A stretch of DNA of 64,000 nt, taken from positions 53,901,069-53,965,068 of the forward strand of contig OX578146.1 in the NCBI GenBank assembly GCA_951213105.1, written 5' to 3'. This stretch comes from Amaurobius ferox. Its lineage: Eukaryota; Arthropoda; Arachnida; Araneae; Amaurobiidae. The translations under genes and the position numbers were made by a program. Below the pieces are notes generated by a model. The model was not told the DNA's origin, ran no database searches, and worked only from the letters and a program-made list of their open reading frames with translations. This document shows, in pieces, positions 44,875 through 56,799 of this stretch. Position 1 is the first letter of the stretch; each line of letters opens with the position of its first letter.

Positions 44875-46155
44875 GCAACAAAGTTGAAAAGTGTTTATGA
44901 CTTTGTTCATTCTGTCTGTCTGTCTGTCTGTCCGTTAGCACGATAACTGCCGTAAAAATGACTTAATCAAAATGAAATTTTAGTATGTTGTTTAGACGGT
45001 CTGTAGGATCTATGGGAATTTAAATGAATAATATCACCCAATTAGTTTTGGATTGAACCCGGGTTGAAAAAATGAAATACATTGAGCCCTATGGGACCTA
45101 ATTTTTCAAACATTTTTTAAGCGGATTTAAAATTCACAAATTGCTTCGAAAATTTTAGGTAATATTTAAATTGTTCCATAAAATATATAAAAAAAATTCA
45201 GCGAAATATATTCAGTAATTTTTTAAATAAAAATTAAAATAATAATAACACCTCTTATATGAAGCGATCACGTGTCCATGATATGAAAAGAACACGTGAC
45301 CCACTTCAAAATGATATATGGCAACCATCTTGTCTCAAAATCGTGAGTTTTAAAGTTATTTTTAATTCATATTGAGTGTTGTATCCGTCCTAAAACCACT
45401 TTATTTTTGTTTAAATTCTGTGCATCTATATACTGAAACAACGCAATGACAATATATTTGAGATTAAATGCTCATCCAAATTTGATTATTTCTACAACGA
45501 AGCCTATTTTTCACCTATGTAAAATGTAAACAGCAAAATATGTAGAATGAGTTGTATTAGAATTGCTGTATTTCTTTAACACAAAATCATTTAGTTCATG
45601 GAGTCTCCGTAGCTGATATGAATGAAATATTCATTGATTTTATAAAGAGAAGGACGATTTCTTACGATGAAGTTTTACGCATAGAGTTTAATTACTTTTA
45701 GCTCCATGGTCTTAATTTTTAAATAAAATAAATTATTATAGTATTGTGATGAATGGCATGAATGGGAAATTATTTATGAATGAAATGCCGCTTTTACAGA
45801 GACAGCCAAGCATGTTATTTTTTCTATGACGTCATTTGAATGAATGAGTTGTTTTCGATGAAGTTTTCAAATATAATAAATTACCGTAGTATTATGATAA
45901 TTTTAAAATTATTACCGAGGAATGTATCACATTTTAGAGATGTTTAAACCAGGCAATTTATATTTCAATGCCGTCATTTGAATGAAATTCATTTTTTTCG
46001 ATGAAGGTTTAAGTTTTCAAATATAATAAATTAATGTAGTATTGTAATAAGTTTTAAAATATTACCGAGGAATGTATTGCATTTTAGACATGTTTAAATA
46101 AAATTGCATTGAAGTTGAAAAGTGTTTCATAATCATTGCTTTAAGCATGATTGAT
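44875..46155 (+). mobile_element. HINE/DINE-1-like family B copy, full length
   Basis: 5' hairpin AACACTTTGCAACAAAGTTG-AAAAGTGTT, then ATTCTGTCTGTCTGTCTG, CGATAACTGCCG, and a long AT-rich body. The 3' end has GTTGAAAAGTGTT (inverse of the 5' end) followed by the terminal stem-loop AATCATTGCTTTAAGCATGA-TT. Same plan as family A but different sequence. Confidence 0.68.
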
Positions 46156-46352
46156 CTTTCTTGTTATATCTATCTTATCCATTTAAAAACAATAAATTCA
46201 GGCAAAATTTCTTGAAAGAAATTGTATTTAAAAAAAATTGGTATATAGTGAAAAAGAATTACCCTTTAAAGTATAATAAATTCAGGCAAAAATACGTGGA
46301 AGAAATTGCATTTTAAAAAATTGGTCTATAGTGAAAAAGAATTACCCAGAGT

Positions 46353-46895
46353 AAACCAATACAATTGATCAAACAAAATTTAACAATCGAATTAAAATGT
46401 TCGATATTGATGATAAAAATGTATTTTTTTTTTTATATAGAAATCTGTTTTTGTAGAAATTTTTTTTTTTGCTTTCAGGATCGATACTTTATGTCATTTT
46501 ATTCTGTGACCTGTTTTTAAAGTCGCCTATGCGTTCTATTCTTCTATTGATTCAGTTAAGAGTCTCTTTCTGCCATCCGATAGGGAAGTTATCGCTTTTT
46601 TGGATAAAATGTTTGAGGGAGAAAGAAAAGTTTTATAAATAGAATGAAGTCACATAAAATGTGCTAGGGTTTGCCGTATCCGTTTTCAATGTTTTCTTTT
46701 AATATTTTGAGTTTATGAATAATATATATATTTTTTAGTCATTCAAATGGATAATGAGCTGTATCAGAGTATCTCGAACATGCATTTAAATGTAACAAAA
46801 AATTAGTCAGAAACCACTGTGAATGATTAGCGATACGAAAACTTATGTGTTCAATTTATGTAACTTCCCATGAAGGTTATAAGAAAACAATAACA
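46353..46895 (+). repeat. Direct duplicate D2 (partner 42347-42905)
   Basis: See D1. Together D1 and D2 frame the inverted family B pair. Confidence 0.8.
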
Positions 46896-47115
46896 CAACA
46901 GTAATAGAACATTAATAGCAGAACAATAATACAAAAACAATAACACAACAATAATACAAAAACAATAACACAACAATAATTAAAAAACAATAATACAAAA
47001 TAATAAAAATAACACAAATGCAATGAACAACAATTACACAAAACAATAAATAGAAGCAATAACATAAAAACAACAAACAACAGCAATGAAAAAACCTCAA
47101 TAAACATCAACAATA
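46888..47115. repeat. AACAAT/ACAATA-rich simple sequence
   Basis: Irregular (AACAATAACAC)n and (AATACAAAAACAATAACAC)n runs. Confidence 0.85.
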
Positions 47116-48309
47116 ATACAAATTAGAGCTATCTTATTCAATCAAACTGAAAATCAACATGTTTTTTGGCTTTTTCATTTTTGATTCAAAATATCTTAGG
47201 GCGCCGATGTATGGAGTAAATCATGAAAAAAAGGTGAAGGGATGAAACGAAAGTTTGCAACGGACGGAAGTGATATCATACTGTCGCAAATAACTAACAA
47301 AAAGCTATTGTTATATTTTAAAGGTGTTTGATCATGGTAATCTCGGCAATGAATTTTGTGGAATATTGTCAATTTGGCGAATTCTAGAAGCTTTTCAGAT
47401 TTTGAAGATTTTCTACGAACTTCACGTGCTTTTCCCAGAACTTTCTTCAGAGTTTGTATAAGCTCGTCATCGTTCAGTAGGACAGTTAAAGTGGAACGAG
47501 TAAAAGTATTTGCCGAACTCAATATAGAACCCAATATGCAATTTTATCTTTTGATTATATATATATCAATTTCGTAAATGTCTCCTAGCTGGGAAGTAAC
47601 ATTTACAGTAATCAATTGCTTTTACCACGAGGTTGGGAGTTGCAAGAGCGATGTTATGTGATACGAGTAACAGTTTCGAAAATAGCACCTTCATGTTTGT
47701 GAATTAGCTGAGCCTTTATGTTCTGTTTTATTGTGTCGAAAGGTTGTTTTATGACTTTGTTGTGTAGCTAGAAAGTCAGTCACTGGATATTGTTTCTGTT
47801 TACAAGTATTTTTACGTTGAATAAAATTTATGATATCTAAATATTCGGACATTTTTGTGTACAGATGATGTTCACGCATTTTTTAAATGATTTTGATAAA
47901 CAAAAATAATAACAAGAACAAAAACTATAAAGGAAATATTTTGCGATTATTATATGAAAACAAAATTATCGTCTGCTAATTAAGTAGTGCCTACATAAAA
48001 AATAACAACCTTCGATCGAAGATTATGTTTTTGCTTTTTCAAAGATAAACATTTATATTTTGTAATTAGAAACGTTTTCTAAATCATAAAATTAGCATTT
48101 ATAAATGAAAAATAAACAACATTATTAATTATAAAGGAAAAATTCTCACGAATTGCTTTCAACTGGTAGAAGAGACACCCCAAACGAATATCCAAAGAAG
48201 GTAAACACTTCTATAATTATTTAGAAAGTAAGGCCTTTGGCAGGTTTTTTTAACGTGCAGTAGCGCACAATTTGTGTAGTACAAAAATAATATATGCAGT
48301 GTGAAAAAC
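47116..48309. other. No recognisable gene
   Basis: One 112-codon minus-strand frame at 47196-47534 (contains LNDDELIQTLKKVLGKAREV) lacks an ATG start and a known motif; it may be chance or an exon remnant. Confidence 0.35.
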
Positions 48310-49790
48310 TGTTTTTTATTATTTGTTTTCAGTCTTGCTGTCGGGGTTTCATCATCATCAATGGTTCGACAGCTCCTTGTGGGCCTTCATCTTCCTCAGA
48401 AGATTCTTCCAAGCTATCCCCTTTGGAGCAATGCTTTTCCAATTGTTAATATATAGTATCTCAAAAACGTTGTCCACACAATCGATCTATCTCAAATTCG
48501 GTTGTCTTCAAGGTCTTTTCCCGATCGATGTGGACATAAATTTTTTTTTTTACGTTTCTGTTGTTATCCATTATAAGCAAATATCCTGTCTATCGCATTT
48601 TGTTAATTTTAATGTACTTAATTATGTTAGAATCTTTGTATAATTTGTATAGTTAAAAATTTTATCTTTTTCTCTAAATATCATTTTCTTGAATTAATTC
48701 CACCAAAAATACTGCGGAAAAATTTCGCTCAAAGATACAAAGAGCTTTTTCATCATGTCCTGGAGTTTAGATTTCTGAAGCATAAATTAAAGTAAGCCTA
48801 ATAAGAACGTTTTATAGCTATAATTTGTTTTTCTCCCAGTCAGATGTAATCTGAAAAAACAATTATTCCATATGGAAAACGATTTGAATCTATAGTTCTG
48901 TTTCTGATTTCTAAACTATTATTACTTTTATAGTTTATTTGGGATCCCAGGTAGTTTAAATGCTCGGTAGATTTAAATTTATTCAAAACAGCATCAAATT
49001 CAAGGGGGAAAGACCCACTTTTGGAAAAAAATATGTATGTAGTCTTGTCCTGGTTTATTTTCAGGTGCACTTTATCAGCATATCTTCCCAATGCAAGAAA
49101 GGTCCTTAAATCTTTAGTGCTTTGGCTATAATTCCGATGTCATCAGCGTATGCAAGAATTTGAATGAATTTGTGGTGGATATTTACTTCAGTGTTAATAT
49201 TATAATTTCTAATTACTTTCTCCAGGGCCAAGTTGAAAAGTAGACAATCAAGTGCATCTCCCTGTCTAACACCATTTTTAATATCAAAAGGTTTTGAGAT
49301 TCCACCATGGACCTGCTTAATAGAATGAGTTCCAGTCAGTGTAAGATTCACAGGTTTAATCAATTTTTCAGGTATTTCAAATTCTTTCATGGCCAGTTAA
49401 AGATCAGCCCTGTCAATGCTATAATATGCAGTTTAAAAATCAGTGAGAAGATAATAAGTTTCAATATCAAATTCTTTTCATTTTTCCAAAATCTGGCGTA
49501 TAGTAAAGAATTTCTGTGGTAGATCTTCCATTTCTAAATCCGCATTAGTATTCTCCAGCAGCTGCTTCAACAAAAGGGGACAATTTATCAAATAAAAGGT
49601 TTGAGAAACTTTTATATGCTGCACACAATAAGATAATTTCTCTATAATTTGAGCTATGCAAAGTGTCTCCTATCTTATGATCTGCACACATGATACATAA
49701 TTTTTAGTCTGCTGGGGATTTTTCATTAGTCCAGATTGAGAGTATTACTTCCTGGCTTTACTTTAATAAAATTGATCCTGTAGATTTTAG
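48310..49790 (-). pseudogene. Non-LTR (LINE) reverse transcriptase remnant, unrelated to the Jockey copies
   Basis: Read on the minus strand from about 49790: SSNYREIILLCAAYK, CGFRNGRST, DIETYYLLTDF-TAYYSIDRADL, KNGVRQGDALDCLLFNLALE (motif B), ILAYADDIGIIAK (intact YADD), TEHLNYLGSQI. Several frame changes and stops separate them. A C-terminal-looking stretch AWKNLLRKMKAHKELSNH ends at about 48340 in another frame. The RQGDALxCLLFNxALE pattern differs from Jockey, and is closer to RTE- or R2-like LINEs; the clade is uncertain. Confidence 0.75.
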
Positions 49791-49799
49791 CAGTTCTGA

Positions 49800-50544
49800 T
49801 GGTATTGTATCAGAACAAATAGCTTTGTACTTTTTAGTTTATTCTGTTGGGGGTTTAATGTTTTTTCATAAAGATTAAATTTGTTTATTCTAATAAACAT
49901 AAACGTTTGATTGTAATAGAAGAGTTCAGGTTGGAAGATCTCACTTATAAGTGAAATCCTTTTATTTACTAAAAAGTACATAATACATTTTATACATAGA
50001 AATTAATAATTCATCACCAAAAATGAAATTATGCAGTGACATAATCACATATATTAAAAATTTTTCTAACTTTTTACGCTTTATACAAAGCTGTTCAGCT
50101 TTTATAAAATACAGAGTAAAAATTTCGATTAAAATATATTTGCTGATGTTGAAAATAATGCCAGCAATATTTATGCATCAGATTTTGTTAAAGCTACGAA
50201 TTTCAATAGGTATCAATACTTGTTCCATTTTTGAAAAATTTTTTAGTAATTTTGTTAGTCTTAAATATGTTGCCTATATTTTAAATTTGTTCAATGGCGA
50301 CCAGATGAGTTGGACAATTTTGCACTGAAGCTTAGATTTCAAGGCCAAGTTATTTAAGGAAGGACGTTGCCTCTTCTCTGAGATGAAAATTTAAGGTAAT
50401 TTATAAAATTAATAAATAGATAGATTTAACAATTTAACGTTAAAATTTCTCAAATTTTCCGGTCAAGGTAAGCTCGACCACCCTTTCCGAGCAATTTTTG
50501 TTTTGCTAACAGTATTGGCTTGTGCAGTGCGAAATTATACGTAC
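49800..50544. other. No recognisable gene
   Basis: AT-rich with no domain. The LINE remnant's upstream part may extend slightly into it. Confidence 0.4.
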
Positions 50545-50592
50545 ACACACACACACACACTATATATATATATATATATATAATATATAAGA
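50545..50592. repeat. (AC)n then (TA)n microsatellite
   Basis: CACACACACACACA followed by (TA)n, left of the large palindrome. Confidence 0.95.
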
Positions 50593-50976
50593 TGGAAAAT
50601 GGAAGTTATTAAAGATATTGAAGTGTTATAGCATATATGCGCAAAGCAGCTACAAATACTATACACGATATAAATATAAAAAGTATAAAAAGAATTTGAA
50701 AATTTGAAAATTTTGAAAAAAGAAGGAAGGCTTAGCGAGAAGCTTACATAATGGCGGTAAGGGGTTGTGACCTTACACCCCCGTTGTCAACAAGCTTGTC
50801 ATAAATGCCGCGGCATTGCACTCCTGGACGCCAGCCCTGGCTGAAGCCAACCCCCGGAGTGACAATAACAATTATCATAAGACCGTTAAAAAAGAAAAGT
50901 CCAATGGTAATATGAAGACCATCACTGGTTGAGCAACTAGTCCTTTAGACCACAATGACCTGTATATAACTTCGTG

Positions 50977-51237
50977 TTATCGTTCTGCGGTCCTGTTATT
51001 CATAGTATGCGAACCTTCATCTGCTAAATGATATAAAATAGATTTTAACTTTGAACAATAAGCATTATTGTTACTGTATAAATTATCAATATAATGTAGC
51101 ATAAGAGGAATGGGGTATTGCTGTAGATATGCTTGCTGTAGAAATGTCCGATCAAAATCAATACGGATGTCTTCATTGTAGATAATTCTCTGAATTCTAG
51201 CCAATCCCCCCAAGAATACATTCCTAAATATATTCAA
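50977..51237 (-). pseudogene. PLE-like RT C-terminal fragment, left arm
   Basis: INWNSNLHLNIFRNVFLGGL (part lies upstream in the same frame, to about 51275) followed by ARIQRIIYNEDIRIDFDRTF. It aligns with IINWNSNLSIGVLRNLILNH of the fragment at 1226-1600. No catalytic part. Confidence 0.65.
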
Positions 51238-51281
51238 GTGAAGATTGGAATTCCAATTGATCAGATCGTTTATAGGTATAT

Positions 51282-51397
51282 TATATTTAGGAATGTATTC
51301 TTGGGGGGAATATATTTAGGAATGTATTCTTGGGGGGAATATATTTAGGAATGTATTCTTGGGGGGAATATATTTAGGAATGTATTCTTGGGGGGAT
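51282..51397. repeat. 29-bp tandem repeat x 4 at the palindrome centre
   Basis: Unit TATATTTAGGAATGTATTCT plus TGGGGGGAA, starting at 51282, 51311, 51340 and 51369. Confidence 0.95.
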
Positions 51398-51624
51398 TGG
51401 CTAGAATTCAGAGAATTATCTACAATGAAGACATCCGTATTGATTTTGATCGGACATTTCTACAGCAAGCATATCTACAGCAATACCCCATTCCATTTAT
51501 GCTACACTATATTGATAATTTATACAGTAACAATAATGCTTATTGTTCAAAGTTAAAATCTATTTTATATCATTTAGAAGATGAAGGTTCGCATACTATG
51601 AATAACAGGACCGCAGAACGATAA
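51388..51624 (+). pseudogene. PLE-like RT C-terminal fragment, right arm
   Basis: Same product as the left arm with two visible residue differences (PIPF for PIPL, LEDEG for LADEG). Confidence 0.65.
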
Positions 51625-51902
51625 CACGAAGTTATATACAGGTCATTGACTAAAGGACTAGTTGCTCATCCAGTGATGGTCTTCATATTACCATTGGACT
51701 TTTTTTTAACGGTCTTGTGATAATTGTTATTGTCACTCCGGGGGTTGGCTTCAGCCTGGGTTGGCGTCCAGGAGTGCAATGCCGCGGCATTTATGACAAG
51801 CTTGTTGACAACTGGGGTGTAAGGTCACAACCCCTTACCGCCATTAAGTATGCTTCTCGCTAAGCCTTCCTTCTTTTTTCAATTCTAAAATTATTTTTAT
51901 AC

Positions 51903-51904
<2 letters not shown>

Positions 51905-51960
<56 letters not shown>

Positions 51961-52080
51961 TATATATAGATATATATATATTTATATATATATATATATG
52001 TATATATTATCGCTCTTATATATATATATATATATTATCTTTCTTTTATGTATATATATATATATATATATATAAAGAGC
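51905..52080. repeat. Long (TA)n / TATATA microsatellite
   Basis: Several TA runs broken by ATCGCTC and ATCTTTC. Confidence 0.95.
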
Positions 52081-53344
52081 GAGAGAGACTAAATACTGAA
52101 TTCTTTCTTACTATCTTACAATAATGTGATTTTTTCAGGGCTATTTTACAAAAAAAAGAAAAAAAAGTTGAATTTTTTGAGGATTTGCCAAATTATAGTA
52201 CATTAAAATGTTCTAAATTAGACCAAGTTGCGTACTAAATTTCAGCTCTTGGACGTTGGAAAGTATGTTAAAAATGTCATCATAGAAGTTGAAACCGACA
52301 GATAACCATACTGAAACAGATAGACAATCATACTGAATCAGATCTGGATAAGAAGTAAGGCTTGTGCTTTCATCGGAAATTGTTTTCTGTGTTTGTGTGA
52401 AAGGTAAGTTGTTATATCATGCTAATTTGTTTTTCAGTTGTTGATAGTTCACCAAATATTGTATCATGTTGTAATAAATTACTTTTAAGTTCTTTTCACT
52501 TCTTATCTCACACTAAATTGTATGCAACTTCATAAATTGTGCCAATTATTATGCCAATTACGCTATACTATAGTCATGCCATACGAATCATGTTGTGTCG
52601 TATAGTTTTCACTTCATTTATATAGTTTTCAAGTTACACTAACATAAATGTTTAGTTGGTTTAACGGGTTTAGATTGAATTGCATGTAAGCTTCTGAAGC
52701 ACATGACAAATTTCTATCTAAAGTTTATATGTCAACGGTTACGTCATCAGATCCTAAGCTAATCTGGATTCGTAACGGCTTTGGATAGCTCTAAGATGAC
52801 GTTGCAGGTGTAGAGGATTTTAATTAGCTCCCCCAAATTTGCGTGAGAGATTCGCACCAATCCGCAACGACACTTAGGTTCTGAATGACGTACTGCGCAG
52901 ACAGAAGATAAAGTTCAACCTTCTGGGTATGAGAAAATTACACCCTCTCTATCCCCCATCTATTCACTGATATCTATTCTTTATATTCAGAACTATTTCA
53001 TCCACGTCATTTATTCTTTTCTCCTTTTTACCCGCTGTGTATTCTACTTCTTGATTGATCACCTAAAGATCGTAAAATACCCTTGTAAATGTTACCGAAG
53101 AAAAATTTATCGTTTTTCCCTAACAAGCATCCGCGGAAAAAGTAAAGAAGATCTTAGAAGCGGAAGAGAATTAAAAGAAATTCAATTGAGTGTTCTGCCC
53201 ACTGTATCTTCCCATTGCATGTTTCTCAGAATGGGATTTCACGAAACTTCATGTTTGTGAAGGGAACTTCATGTTTGTGAAGTTTGAAGTTCGATGTTGC
53301 AGTGCATGATTGGTAACAAGAAATTTATAAACGTGCCTTGATAT
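52081..53344. other. No recognisable gene
   Basis: AT-rich; frames are short and lack motifs. Confidence 0.4.
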
Positions 53345-54310
53345 GGTGGCAAATGCTATGCACTCTTAATATTTGACGGAAGTATCAAATATTTTAATTC
53401 TTTTTTTGCATACTTATTTCGTACAGTCATGGGAATTTTCGGGAAAAATTGGGAGTGGCATCTCCAGAATCGGAAGTGGAAATCTTTAGTAAACATCCCT
53501 AACTTACTCTGGTGTTTGATACAAAATCTACAGATGTTATCTAAGCTATATCTATAGTCCTTTCTGAGAAATAAATGTTTCAAGGAAATTGTTTGAACCG
53601 AAGTAAAAAAAAATACCACAAGTGGAAATCCTTAGTGAGTATCCCAACCGCCTTTAGAATTTGATGTAGAATTCATATCAGTCATCATCTAAACTTTATA
53701 TAGCCAATCTAAAGAAATATATGTTTCAAGATTTTTTTAACTGGAAGTGGAAATCCTTAGTGAACACCCATATTCCCCCAGCATTTAACGCTGAATCTAT
53801 ATCATTCATTATCTAAGATGTATTTGTAGTAGATCTTGAGAAATAGATAGTTCAAGGAAAATGTAAACTTTTGAACCGGATATGAAATTTCAAGAGCTGG
53901 AAGTAGAAATCCTTAGTAAGTCCCATTATACCTCCAGAAATTGATGCTGAATCCATATAAATGATTATGTAAATTCTGTTTATAGCCAATCATGAGAAAT
54001 AAATGTTTTAAGAAATTATTTCAAACCGGAAGTGGGAATTGTTTGTGAGCCACTCCACTTCCTTTAGAATTTAATGCTGAATCTATCCATATCAATTATT
54101 ACCCATAGCCAATATTGAGAAATTAATGAAGTAAAATGAAAAAATTTGAACCGGAAATGGAGAAAGAGAGAACCCGAAGCAGAAATCTTTAGTAAACCTC
54201 CATTTTCCTCCAGAATTTGATAATGCATCCATATCAATTATTATTTAAACACTATCTAAAGAGCAAGCAGATCCTGATAAATAAATGCTTCAAGGAAATT
54301 TTTTCGGTAA
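53345..54310. repeat. Dispersed tandem repeat family D, 5-6 diverged monomers
   Basis: GGAAGTGGAAATCCTTAGT-like starts at about 53472, 53620, 53741, 53898, 54027 and 54175 (spacing 120-160). Each monomer also has CAGAATTTGATGCTGAATC and GAGAAATAAATGTTTCAAGG. Partner array at 24030-24740. Confidence 0.82.
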
Positions 54311-54499
54311 AAAGCAATAGTAAGGAGCCAACAAATTATTGGTAGATTAAGTGATAGAGGTAGTGACATTGGCAGAGTTGGATATGCAGGGTATTCAAAG
54401 AATGTGGTACGTGATTTATTTTAATAAATATTGATCCTACGTACATGCTTTCAATTAGTTTCTTAAAATAAGAGGTAGAGTATTGTGAAAATAATTTCA

Positions 54500-54790
54500 A
54501 CTTTATGGGTGGTTTATCCTGCAGAGTCTATTTCGATGACAAGAGCTTGCAGTTTAGTCCCAGTATCTCAACGGTAGAGCGTTGGCTGTCCAGTACGGAG
54601 ATCCAGGGTTCGATTCCAGGTTGGGACAGCAAGGTTCTTTACAATGGCGCTAGAACAGATCAACTCTGTAGGTTAGTGCAAAGAAGTTGGAGGTCTGCAG
54701 ACTCCGGACCGTGTGACTTACATAATGGGTTTAGAGTAGGTAGCTGCACGGCCGGGAAAGAATACCTCCTGCACGCTTGAGGCACCCAAG
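54500..54790 (+). mobile_element. tRNA-derived SINE-2, plus copy
   Basis: Upstream CAGAGTCTATTTCGATGACA-AGAGCTTGCAG, then a tRNA-like head at 54557-54627 with pairing ends GTCCCAG/TTGGGAC, A box TATCTCAACGGTAGAGCG and B box GGTTCGATTCC (54607-54617), then AGCAAGGTTCTTTACAATGG. The T stem does not pair well, so this is a tRNA-derived repeat, not a tRNA gene. Confidence 0.78.
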
Positions 54791-55160
54791 ATCTACCATC
54801 CCACCAAACGAACTTTTATTTAGATCTCAAAAGATAACAATTGATGAAAAATATTGTGATTAAACAGACAGTTTTGTATTATATTTGAACATGAACGTTC
54901 ATTTTTCAAAAATGGGAAAAGGGTTATTGCGAATGCAGATAAAAATATCATTGAAAAATAAAATTTAGAGTGAGGTATAATTACATAATGAAAAATAGAT
55001 TAAAATTAAAGAAAATAATACAATTTTAAAAGTAAAATTTAGAAAATGTATAAAAAGAAAATATATGAAAAAGAAAAAAAAATAGGCACACGAAAAACAA
55101 AAACAGAAATTTAGAATAAAATTTAGAAAAGAAAAATTAGAAAAAATACAAACAAGAAAG
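54791..55160. other. A-rich sequence, no gene
   Basis: Simple AT-rich sequence between SINE-2 and a HINE-like copy. Confidence 0.4.
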
Positions 55161-56447
55161 ATCAATCATGCTTAAAGCATTGATTAAGAAACACTTTCCA
55201 ACTTCAATGCAATTTTATTTAAACATGTCTAAAATGTAATACATTCCTCGGTAATATTTTAAAACTTCTCACAATAATACATTGATTTATTATAGTTGAA
55301 AACTTAAACATTCATCCAAAAAAATGAACTTCATTCAAGTGACGGCATTGAAATATAAATTGCCTGGTTTAAACATCTCTAAAATGTGATATATTACTTG
55401 GTAACAATTTTAGAATTATCATAATACCACGATAATTTATTATATTTAAAAACTTCATCGAAAACAACTGAAATTCATTCAAATGACGTCATAGAAAAAA
55501 TAACACGCCTGGCTCTCTCTAAAAAGCAGCATTTCATTCATAAATAATTTCCCATTCATGTCATTCATCACAATACTATAATAATTTATTTTATTTAAAA
55601 ATTAAGACCATGGAGCTATAAGTAATTGTACTCTATGCTTAAAACTTCATCGCAAAAAATCGTCCTTCTCTCGGTAAAGTCAATGAATATTTTTTTCATA
55701 TCTGCTATGCAGACCCCATGAGCTAAATTCTTTTGCATTAAAAAAATACAGCAATTCCTATACAACTCATCCTACATATTTTGCTGTTCACATTTCACAT
55801 AAGTGAAAAATAGGCTTCGTTAGAGAAATAATCAAAGTTGGATGCTCATTTAAACTCAAATATATTGTCATTGCGTTGTTTCAGTATGTAGATGCACAGA
55901 ATTTAAGCGAAAATAAAGAGGTTTTACGACGAATACAACACTCAATATGAATTAAAAAGAACTTTAAAAATGACGATTTTGAGACAAGATGGATGCCGTA
56001 TTATATTTTGAAGTTGGTCACGTGATCGTTTCATATCATGGTCACGTGATCGCTTCATGTAAGAGGTGTAATTATTATTTAATTTTTATTTAAAAAACTA
56101 CTGAATATATTTCGCTGAATTTTTTTTTATATATTTTATGGAACAATTTGAATATTACCTAAAATTTTCGAAGCAATTTGTGAAATTTAAATCCGCTTAA
56201 AAAATGTTTGAAAAATTTGGTCCCATTGGGTTCAATGTATTTCATTTTTTCAACCCGGGTTCAATCCAAAACTAATTGGGTGATATTATTTATTTATATT
56301 CCCATAGGTCCTACAGACCGTCTGAACAACATACTAAAATTTCATTTTGATTAAGTCATTTTTACGGCAGTTATCGTGCTAACGGACAGACAGACAGACT
56401 AAATGAACAAAGTCATAAACACTTTTCAACTTTGTTGTAAAGTGTTA
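55161..56447 (-). mobile_element. HINE/DINE-1-like family B copy, full length
   Basis: Plus-strand order: stem-loop AATCATGCTTAAAGCATTGA-TT, ACACTTTCCAAC, body, GACAGACAGACAG, hairpin AACACTTTTCAACTTTGTTG-TAAAGTGTT. Close in length (1.29 kb) to the copy at 44875-46155 (1.28 kb). Confidence 0.68.
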
Positions 56448-56534
56448 ATAAAAAGTGTTAAAAGAAAAAGAAAGAACCGAGAAAATAAGAACATAGTTAA
56501 CATAGCTTATTTATATTTTTTTTATTTTTATGTT

Positions 56535-56797
56535 GGAGGTCTGAAAGTGACCCTAGTACGACTAGTACGGATTCAGCGGACTCTGTAATATAGAGCGACG
56601 ATTTCAAATTGAGAGGATAACGAACATGCAGGATACTAACCTGGGTAAAAATAGTAGTAGCAGGAGGCTAACCTGAGGTAAAAATAGAAGGAGGTAGTCA
56701 GTTAGATTGTCAATTGACCGCCAATCTGATATTAGAGGGTGGAGAATGCAGAGTCCACTCAAAGATATGAGCTTGCAATTTCGTCCTAATAGTGACG
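56535..56797 (+). mobile_element. SINE-2 body without its tRNA head
   Basis: GGTCTGAAAGTGACCCTAGT, CGACTAGTACGGATTC, AGCAGGAGGCTAACCTGAGG, and GAGCTTGCAATTTCGTCCTA, ending where the next tRNA head would begin. Confidence 0.78.
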
Positions 56798-56799
56798 AC

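Larger units (their letters stand above)
50665..51905. repeat. Large palindrome built from a PLE-like 3' fragment
   Basis: The left arm (about 50665-51238) and right arm (about 51365-51905) are inverse copies over more than 500 bp, separated by about 126 bp. Both arms hold the same RT C-terminal fragment and the same 3' region (GGCGGTAAGGGGTTGTGACC, TGCCGCGGCATT). (TA)n tracts lie outside both arms. The 3' region resembles the 151-bp arm of the element at 0.8-2.2 kb in general layout (a hairpin with GGGG/CCCC). Confidence 0.88.

Noticed and set aside
46877..47113. Cys/Leu/Phe-rich membrane protein on the minus strand
   Set aside because: It is the translation of an AACAAT-rich simple sequence.
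54557..54627. A functional tRNA gene
   Set aside because: A and B boxes and acceptor ends are present, but the T and anticodon stems do not pair and the sequence continues into a dispersed repeat body.
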